From Flectonema sp. DT1601 (taxonomy: Eukaryota; Euglenozoa; Diplonemea; Diplonemida; Diplonemidae): DNA of 64,000 nucleotides. This document shows, piece after piece, positions 56,029-64,000 of the stretch (position 1 is its first letter; each line of letters starts with the position of its first letter). The stretch covers positions 434,001-498,000 of the forward strand of contig OZ025848.1 of NCBI GenBank assembly GCA_964019425.1, read 5' to 3'. Both the position numbers and the translations under genes were made by a program. The notes under the pieces are model-generated. The model did no database searches, was not told the origin of the DNA, and saw only the letters and a list, made by a program, of their open reading frames with translations.

Positions 56029-56586
56029 ATGGGTAACTGCTCAGGAAAATCGAATTTAGCAAGATCAGCTGCCAAGCCAACGAGGGGAGTCAGAGGACAA
56101 TCGAAATCAATTAAATTTATTGTGCCTTGCCCTGCCCCAAAGGTAGAGAACTACCTATTTAAATTATGCATGGAACCAGGTCCTATGAATGAGGTGGACA
56201 CCTACTGCAGTTCAGGAAAACTTGCGTTCGAATCTGCTTTGTCCAGCAAACCAGGTTCATTAAAACGTAAGGACTCTCTTACATCTGCTATGTCATGGTT
56301 GAAGAAAGCAAGAGATACTGAGGAAAGTAAAGGAAATGTAACTTTTAATTTAGGAATTACGTACCTTCACATTGGATACATTCACCAAATGTTTTTTAAT
56401 CAAAATGTAAAGGCTAAAGTGAACTACGATAAAGGTGAAGATGTTATGGCAAGGTTCGACGTAACGAAAGATGGATACCAACTTCTTAGAAAGCCTAGCG
56501 GAGATAACTTAAAGAAAAAGGTGACCATTGCGAGTACCGAACCTGAGATTCTGTCGATGTCGTCAATCATGTCAGCAACCTTGTAA
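56029..56586 (+). CDS. MGNCS-family myristoylated protein, paralogue 2
   Basis: 185 aa, single exon, starting MGNCSGKSN. It shares with the gene at 50345 the core LCMEPGPMNEVDTYCSSG, AFESALSSKPGS, SWLKKARDTEES, TFNLGITYLHIGYI and DGYQLLRKPSG, plus the tail STEPEIL; identity over the core is roughly half by eye. The N-terminal linker and the C-terminal tail differ. The same acylation signal in both suggests duplication of a membrane-attached helical protein. The AG at 55991-55992 may be the splice acceptor. Function unknown. Confidence 0.75.
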   Translation: MGNCSGKSNLARSAAKPTRGVRGQSKSIKFIVPCPAPKVENYLFKLCMEPGPMNEVDTYCSSGKLAFESALSSKPGSLKRKDSLTSAMSWLKKARDTEESKGNVTFNLGITYLHIGYIHQMFFNQNVKAKVNYDKGEDVMARFDVTKDGYQLLRKPSGDNLKKKVTIASTEPEILSMSSIMSATL

Positions 56587-57362
56587 GCTGCGGCAGTCTT
56601 TAGAGATGTCCTAAAGTGGCATTCCATTAACAGCTGATTCATGCTTTTAAGAAATACCAATACCATTACTCAAGGGAATGAACGAGGAATAGTAATAATA
56701 ATAATGATTGGAAGAAACAAATTCGGATAAGCATGAGCTATAAACTCGTCGTTTTGTTGCTTTTTTTTCTTCTTCCTTCGTTCTTTGTCCTTGAGGATGC
56801 GTAGTTGGTAGTAATAATAAAAAAAATTCAAAAAAAAAAAGAGAACGAAAATAAAAAGAAAATGAAAAGATTATATTGGTTTTTTTTTATTCATGAGGTG
56901 TCTATATATTTCATGCTTCGTCTATTTTAGTGAATTGTTTTTTTTTGTTCACTTTTTTTTTTTTTTTTTTTTGAGTACATTTTCTTTTTTCATGCTACTC
57001 AGAGATTATTTTTTTCAAAAATCCTTTATCTTGATCATACCTATCGTTGCTCATATGCTGATAGTTTTTTTTTTTTTTTTTCCCCCTCTCTCTGCAATCC
57101 CCGAACTCTAAATTAACGATGGGCAACAGAATTAGTCATTGCCTCATCTCACGTGATATATTCCTTATTTTTTTACCATCCCCCTTTTCTCCCTCGTTCT
57201 CTTCCTCGTCCTGGAGTATTTTGTCAGCTTTTATTTTTTCAAAAAAGTAGAGCTGCACAAAACTTGCAGTGAAAAGATGAAACAGGAAAAAAAAAAAAAA
57301 ATTCAAAAGATTACCTTCCAATATGAATTGTTTTCTCCGACTGCGTCGGTACAAAAAAAGAG

Positions 57363-57393
<31 letters not shown>

Positions 57394-57699
57394 AAAAAAT
57401 GGTAATACCACACTAGTAAAAATAAGAAGCTGAACGAAAAATTAGCATGATGCCGTACTACAGGAAAAAAAAGAAGGAAAAAAAAAATGATGAAAAATTG
57501 CCATTTCAAAAGAAAAACAAAACAAAGCAAAACAAAAAAAAACTTCAGTCTGACAATAAAAAGACTGAAATTTATTTTATTTTTTTTTCATTCTGTTTTA
57601 CTGCAAATTCCCTTTCCGTTGATTTTTTTAAAAAAAAAAACTGATTTCATTAGAATATCTTTGTGACGCAAAAAAAAAAAAAAAAAAAAAAATTGCTCT

Positions 57700-57885
57700 C
57701 GTCTTCTGTATTAGCAGCACTGATGGGATAGGCGAACCTAACTCGCAAAGTGCGTTCGACGACCTGATGAGTCACTTGCTTCTGCAATTCCAATTGAATA
57801 TCGCGTCTAGCTGCGGTCTTCATCGATCCCAGAGCCAAGGCATCGTTGTCACCTACTCTTGTCGTCAGTTGAACCCACTGACTAG
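57700..57885 (-). pseudogene. Coding-like minus-strand fragment
   Basis: The minus strand reads ILLPTSQWVQLTTRVGDNDA, then LALGSMKTAARRDIQLELQK and QVTHQVVERTLRVRFAYPIS without a stop. It is preceded by a GTTAG acceptor-like site (~57903) and ends in a homopolymer at ~57692. Composition is unlike the surrounding spacer and it would be the only minus-strand coding piece. No donor site or continuation was found, so it is probably an exon relic or captured fragment. Confidence 0.25.
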
Positions 57886-59112
57886 TTGGTAATAGTATCT
57901 AACTTTCGTTTGCACACGAAAAAAAAAAGGAAATGCTCTCTCTCTTTTTAGTCTTGTTTGTTCTCTCTCCCCGGTTCGTTGTTTCAACTGGTAACCACGG
58001 GTGACAAAAAACTTTTTTCCTTCCGTGTTCTTACCCATATTCGAAAGTTAAACAGTTATCTGTGTGAGAGTTGGTTGACATCTTTTGGTGTTACAGGAAA
58101 AAAAAAAAAATATTTTGCAGTAAAACAGACCTTACGAATTTATTTGATTTGTTTATTTTTAATATTCGATTTTTTTTTTTTTTTTTTTTTTTTTGAAAAA
58201 TTCTTTTTTTTTCGTGGTCGTCTTTCCCCATAAAAAAAAACCCGAAACAACTCTATTTACGTTGCAACCTCAATAACTGGAGTACGCGACATGTTAAAGA
58301 ATTTAAAAAAAAAAAAAAAAAAAAAGAGATAATAGATCTTTTGTTAATTATTTGCAAACAAAAAGTAAAATTAGCGTAGGAGTCTACGCATATTAAAAAG
58401 CTTAAATTCGACAACGCGAGAGCAGGACACTGCTTTTATTCGCTTGAAGTACAAAAAAAAAATTTTTTTTTCCCCCCGACGTTGTTTCTCCCTGTCGCTA
58501 ACATGTAATCTCTTTTTTTAAATCATTTCTTAGTCTACCGGTTATGTCTTTTTTCTTTTCTTTTTTTTTCTTTCTTTTTGTTGTAATGTATATTTTTATT
58601 ATTTCATATTTTTCAAATATTTATTGTGGTCAATATCGAACAAAAAATACTTCCGATTTTGAATCGGTGAATTCTGATGGAAATTCCCTTCAACTTTCTT
58701 CTTGTGAATAGAACTTCACTTTGCTAATGTCACGGATAAAAAGAAAATCTGATACCGAGTCAGAAGTCTTTCTTGCTGGTAACTGTCATTGTTTTCAGCT
58801 AGAGATCGGGGCTAGAGTTATTATGATATTAGTATCTATTTACCTTTTTGCTCTTTTTTTTGCGGGGCTTCGATTCGATTTTGTATCGCATGCGTCAGTA
58901 GCTTCTCTCTTGCTGTGAGTGCAAGCGGCGTTCCGCTAGCATCCGACAGCCTTGCTACTGTTGTACACATTTTTTCTCTGTTTGCCTATTTGGGTCTGAT
59001 TAGGCATGAGTGCTGGGTGTCAGGCAATTTTTTTTTTTTTTTTTTTTTACCGTTTTCCTCCCCACACCCTTTTCTCTTATATCTCTTCCAAGTAAAACAG
59101 GTGAATTGGAAA

Positions 59113-59143
<31 letters not shown>

Positions 59144-59774
59144 AATTCTGAAAAGCTATGTCTCAGCAAAACAAGACACGTGGATCTATTGGATGCTCTG
59201 CGGTCTTGCTTTTTTTGCGGAGTTCTGCTTCAATGTGAACGGCTAGAAGAAGAATATCCGTTGGTTTCATAGCAATTACCAGATGATTTATTCTTTTTTC
59301 TTCATTTTCTTTTTTATATATCCAAAATTCCTTTTTGGAAAACAACAATACATTTGTTTTCTCTCTCCAAATATGATTGCTACATCGAGGTATCTAATGG
59401 TAAACAGTAAACCAACCTAGCCTGCTGTTTTCTAAGTTCCAGCGGGAAAAGAAAAAGAAATTCTAGTGCTAGTTGTAGTGATTAAGTGAGGGGGGATAAT
59501 TGACACTCCCTCCCGACCATGCTTTATCGCATTTGGTTGATCAGACTCTTCTATTTATATTTTTACATTAGCATTCATGGTTATTGCTTAGCATTATGGC
59601 CAGTGGTGTCCTTGCCCTGGTAGTTATGAATTGAGATCATTCTCCGTAGATGAGTTGGGTTTTTTCTTTCACATTACTCTATCCTGCAATGTAGTAGAAG
59701 CCTGACTTCTCTCCGGAAGAGAAATCTCATTTTTTTTTTTTTTTTTTTAATAATGCGCTGGCACTTAATCGTGG

Positions 59775-59810
<36 letters not shown>

Positions 59811-59849
59811 TATAATCATTGTTCTTTTTTTTTGTTTGCTCAGACACAT

Positions 59850-60530
59850 GCTAGTCTGCACGTAGTTGCAATAATTTGTTGTCACATCTTATTGTTGTTT
59901 AGATGCTTTCTGGTTGTTTTCTCGCTTTATTTGTTAGTTCGTATCTTCTGATGTATTCGTATCGTTGTATTTAAACTTTTTTTTTTTGTCATACTCCTGG
60001 TCTGCGTGGTGGCTACAATAACTGTTCTCTACATTGTGCCTTTAACGTTATTCTGGTGAGATGGCTGTCAATTCATGTAGGTTAAATATGTACTAATCTT
60101 TTTTTTAATCAGGCATTTCATTTAAATTGCAAAGTGGCTGCGATAAATGTTCTTCACACGTCGTGGTTGCTGTGCGTTTTAATGATTTGGTTGAATTAAT
60201 CTTTCGATTTTTTTTTTTTTTTTTTTACATTTTGTCGCTGTCACAAGACACTTTCCCTGTGGCTGGTTCTTATGTTTTTTTTTAGTCGATTTTTCTTAGT
60301 CTGCGTGGTGGCTGCAATAATTGTTCTCACGCACATTGCGCCATTTCACGCTTCCTGGTGGGTTGGCTATTAATTATTTTGTTAATTTCTTTTTAATCAG
60401 GCATTTCATTTTTCTGCAAAGTGGCTGCGATACCTGTTCCTCACACATTGCAGTTACTGTGCGTTTTAATGATTTGGCTGAACTATTTTTTGTATTTTAT
60501 GGAGTAGGCCGCAATAATTCTCACATAAAT
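59850..60530. repeat. Degenerate tandem repeat, six copies of a GTGGCTGCAATAAT motif
   Basis: Copies related to GTCTGCGTGGTGGCTGCAAT plus TGTTCTCACACATTGC begin near 59855, 59999, 60127, 60299, 60412 and 60505. Copies 2-3 and 4-5 form a larger unit of ~290-300 bp that also shares TTTTAATCAGGCATTTCATT and GTGCGTTTTAATGATTTGG. No frame is kept. Confidence 0.8.
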
Positions 60531-63500
60531 TGTAGCTACGAGACTTGTGCATTTTTTTTTTTTTTTTTTTTCTTAAAATTTGTTTTCCCTTTCATTTTAA
60601 GTTGATTTACATTTTCATTGTGATGGACAATTTCTTGCATAATTCTTTTTTATTTTTTTTTCCCGTTCTTTTTTTTTTTTCTTGCACTGTTTTTTCCAAA
60701 AAAAAAAAAAAAAGGAAAATTACATCATCAATCTGGTACTTCGACTTGATATCCAGAAAAGTGATTTAGTGCTCGAACGATGTTTTTTTTCTTTTAATTT
60801 TTCCTACAGTTAGTTGTTTGGTAGCTTGGTCATCTTCATGTTTCTAACTAAAGTATTCACATACTGTGGAGTAACTGTGTTTTCGATTGTTCTTTTTTTT
60901 TTTTTTTTACGTATCGTATTGATCATTCAAGACTATTAAAAAAAAAATAAAAAAAAAAATGGAAACCACCACAATCTTGAATTATAGTATGATTTCTACC
61001 CAGCTGAGAAGCTGTCTTACAATAGTAAAAAAAAAATTTGCAAACATGATAATTAGCTTGCGTTGTGTTGCAATATTCATCATCTTTAATCTTCCTTGCC
61101 TGGGCAGGAGATAATTTCGAGTGATGAAATAGTATTTTATTTGTTCAAAAAAAAAAAAAAAAAAAAAAAACGATTTTACCTTTCCTTCCTGTTTGGCAAC
61201 TGTACAGCTGTCAGAAAAGAATGGAACATAAGCAAAATAATTGTCCCCCAAAAAAAAAAAAAAAAAAACAAGTTTGGAACCTTATTATCGTATTATAAGG
61301 TCTATTACTGTTTTTACATTGTCAAATTATCACCCAAAAAACAAAAACAAATTAGAACGTCATTTCCGAGGTGTTTACTGAAACAAATTTAACGTTTTAG
61401 TCGCTGTCATTTTAGCAATGTCAGATTCTTATCGATTTCTCTCCTTTCGGCACTCTTTTTTTTGAAAATTGTCGGCTGTTGTCGGTTCTGAAAAGATGCC
61501 GGACAGCCCTCTGGGGGCGGAAGACTCCTGGAGATTTTACTGTAATTATTAGGACCCCTTGGTTGGGGCAAAAAAAAAAAAAAAAAAAAAAAAATGTTAC
61601 GCCGACGTTTTCACAAGTCAAAAGATTACTGCCAGTCTTATTTACTAACGGGCTCTCCGCATTCCGGAGTTTTTGCCATCTTTTTCATTTTTCATAATAG
61701 GTGTCAAATTCATTTTCTTTTTTTTTTGTTGTATTAAAAACTTGCCGTCAAGCTGCGATAGGTGGCCATAGTTTTTCTACAGCAAAAAAGCAACTACATG
61801 TAGCAATAGGTTAATTAGCATTCTTGTGTAATGCCGTGAGAAGTATTTCACAAAACTTATGGCTTTTACTCAAAACAAAATGTTCTTTTTTTTTTCTCAA
61901 ATACCAAAATCCTATTCTCTTCTTCTTCTCTTTCCGCTTTTATAACGAACACAATCAAAACAAAGTAACTACACTCCAGACTTGCAAACTAGAATTACTT
62001 CTACGCCATACTGATGATGAGAGAATGGACGTATAATATTGCAAGTGGATGACTCTCCTTGTAGTTACTTTGAAATGGATAAGTTCTTTCCACATAACAA
62101 CCAAACCCAACGAGCAAAAAAAAAAAAAAAACTGTATCGTGCTGTGAAAGCACGAAATTAAAAAAAAAAAATTAAAAATAAACACAGACAATGAGTAAAA
62201 AAAAAAAAAAAAAAAAAAAAGTATTAATAATAAAGGTAGTACGGCATCATGTAGCAAAAAGAAAAGAAGTGGAAAAAGAAAAAAAAAATATTATTTTTGA
62301 AACCAGATTTGAATATTTCCGACAGTTGTGTTGAAAAAAAGTTGGAATTTGTAAAAAAAACCAATTTAACTGACAACCCTATTTCATTTATTAATAATTG
62401 CACTATGATTTTTTGTGTCCACGAACTGATTAAAAAAAAAAAAAAAAAAGTTTGTCAAAAGATGCGAATCTAAAGACTTCTTTTAATTGAAAATAACAAA
62501 ATAAAACAAACAAACAAACAAACAAACAAAAAAAAAGGAACTTGTTTCTTTTTTTTCTTTGTTGTCGGAGTTTGTCCTTTTTTTTCGCTTTTTTCTTTTC
62601 TGTGGAACGAATGGTTTTCAGTTGAATGTTTTAAAAGAAAAAAGTGTAGAAAAAAAAAAAAAAGAAAAATACACCAAGCGTTTGATTGAAGAGAGATCTG
62701 CCTGGAATCTTTATTAAGAAGGTTACGACAGTTTTCTATGCAATCCTAAAACGGTTTAATCTCGATAACAGATGATACTGCTGTGAATGATTTTTTTTTA
62801 AATGTACGTTTTTTTTTTTTATTTTTTAATCTTCTCTCTTTTATTATCATGACTTTCCTATTTTCTCGTTTTTGTCCTCGGAGTTTGTCGTGCATAGAAG
62901 TTGATAACTACATATTAGTCACAGCATACCCCCTATTGGTACATTGTGAACATTTTAGTTTCAGTTCTCCCTGCATTCTCCCATTGGAAGCCTTACGGGT
63001 GTTGACTGAGACATCAGAGTGAGTTTTGAAAATAAAATAAAAATAAAAAAAACAGTTGAATAAATCGTACAGCAAAAAATAGGTGTTATAGTTCCGATGT
63101 AAAATACACACTCGTTCTTCTAAGATGCGCAAAAAGAGCGCATTGACAATCTGGAATGGTGAAGATGACTCTCACCTCTCTACTTAAGAAGTCATTCCTC
63201 ACTAAAAAAATGAGGCGCGGTGCAGTCTTTTATTTGATTTTCCCCTTTTTTTATTTTCTTATTTCTATTGTTCAGCTTTTTTTTTGGGGCTAAGTTTATA
63301 TTTGTTAAACTTACTTTTGCCCCTTTTTTTTTTTTTTTTTTTGACGTTCTTTCCCGGATGTTAGTTTCTCGTAAGCCTTAAAAAAATCGCTTTAACTTAT
63401 TTTTATGTGTTTACTAAAAATTGGCGTTATCAGCCGTCTCTAACACTGTCTGCTCGCGTGGACGGTGGGTTTAGGTAGTCATTTGTTCCAGGTTATTCTA

Positions 63501-63956
63501 CGTCTCTTATCGTCTGTGAGAGTCTCACGGTTGCTGGTAGCGATATAACTGTTACCCTGAGAGCTTTTCCTGGCTTTTGGCTTCCTAGGCTTCGTAAATA
63601 AATAAATAAAATACTACTACTACTCTATGTTGAACTTGTAGTTCATTGGAGAGTGATTTTTTGAATAAAAATAACATACTTCATCCCCTCTGATGAATTT
63701 CTCAGGGTAGAGGTGCCTTCGAGTGTTACTTTCGTAGGTGTCGTAATGTGAGCGAATCGCGAAACTTTTTTTTTTTTTTTTAAAATCTCGGTTGTCTTTT
63801 CTTGGTTTCTTTTTTTTTTTTTCTTTTTCCTTTTTCTCCCATAGGAACCTTATGAAAATTTAACCTTCTAAAACTCTAGTTCTCCTAAACTCTTCTTTGT
63901 TACTAGTAAGGAACGTAGCATGTGCAAGGCACTCATCGTTGCAAGCGCAATTTCAG

Positions 63957-64000
63957 CAAAAGATTAGGGTAGTACAAGAAATGCAACTGGAAGGTGGTCA
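63957..64000 (+). CDS. Possible first codons of the next gene (window edge)
   Basis: After ATTTCAG (63955-63956) the frame reads KIRVVQEMQLEGG to the window end, with an ATG at 63981. The AG plus nearby ATG fits the gene starts seen elsewhere, but only 20 nt of coding sequence are visible. Confidence 0.2.

Larger units (their letters stand above)
56587..63980. other. 7.4-kb gene-poor region
   Basis: Dense A/T runs (for example 57366-57390, 57669-57691, 58172-58194, 59109-59135, 59779-59809, 61147-61170). It holds the tandem repeat at 59850-60530, one dispersed-repeat copy at 61303-61335, a GCGTAG/CTACGC hairpin (58373-58388), an AGCGG/CCGCT hairpin (~58925) and a TGCGC/GCGCA hairpin (~63126-63141). 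A coding-like patch on the minus strand lies at ~57700-57885. No gene is firmly supported. Confidence 0.55.

Noticed and set aside
58721-58918. 65-codon frame with one hydrophobic segment
   Set aside because: No acceptor with a convincing tract, no domain, and composition like the T-rich spacer around it.

Overview
This window is nuclear DNA of a unicellular eukaryote, AT-rich. Runs of 10-35 A or T sit every few hundred bases in introns and between genes but are almost absent from exons. I can support about 19 protein genes, and all of them lie on the + strand. Introns are short GT-AG introns, mostly 45-110 nt, with GTATGT- or GTTTGT-like donors. Nearly every start codon lies 1 to about 80 nt after a pyrimidine-rich tract ending in AG, which fits spliced-leader trans-splicing of a one-way gene array. 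That layout, the JBP/TET-like dioxygenase, the acylated MGC-type PPEF phosphatase and an 18S rRNA 5' fragment reading GCTTGTTTCAAGGATTAAGC together suggest a euglenozoan-like protist (diplonemid or euglenid grade). This placement is an inference, not proven.

Left part (1-17.4 kb): the end of a JBP/TET-like 2-oxoglutarate dioxygenase gene; a five-exon TSET/TPLATE-complex TWD40-1 (TTRAY)-like gene with a ten-copy amplification of one short exon and its intron; a GYF-like polyglutamine protein; a mitochondrial carrier; and a four-exon Cys/His-rich protein of unknown function.

Middle part (18-41 kb): an SLC49/FLVCR-like transporter preceded by a truncated copy of its own start; an antisense fragment of 18S rDNA; a small multi-pass membrane protein with two alternative first exons; a mitochondrial CnoX/YbbN-like thioredoxin-fold protein; a myristoylated VWA protein; an RMI1/TDRD3-type OB-fold protein with CCCH and RanBP2 fingers and a glycine-rich tail; a Patched/Dispatched-like RND protein; phosphoacetylglucosamine mutase; a single-pass Ser/Gln-rich membrane protein; and a Pumilio protein.

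Right part (41-64 kb): a possible tiny membrane protein, a 121-aa coiled-coil protein, a Cys-rich GPI-anchor candidate, a PPEF-type phosphatase with two N-terminal PDZ-like repeats, and two paralogues of an unrecognised MGNCS (myristoylated) family. The rest, especially 51-56 and 56.6-64 kb, is gene-poor and holds old non-coding repeats. Two themes stand out. First, small tandem duplications repeatedly catch exon starts and splice acceptors (TWD40-1, FLVCR, the membrane protein at 20.7 kb). Second, there is a local cluster of N-myristoylated proteins. No CRISPR, tRNA or viral fossil was recognised.
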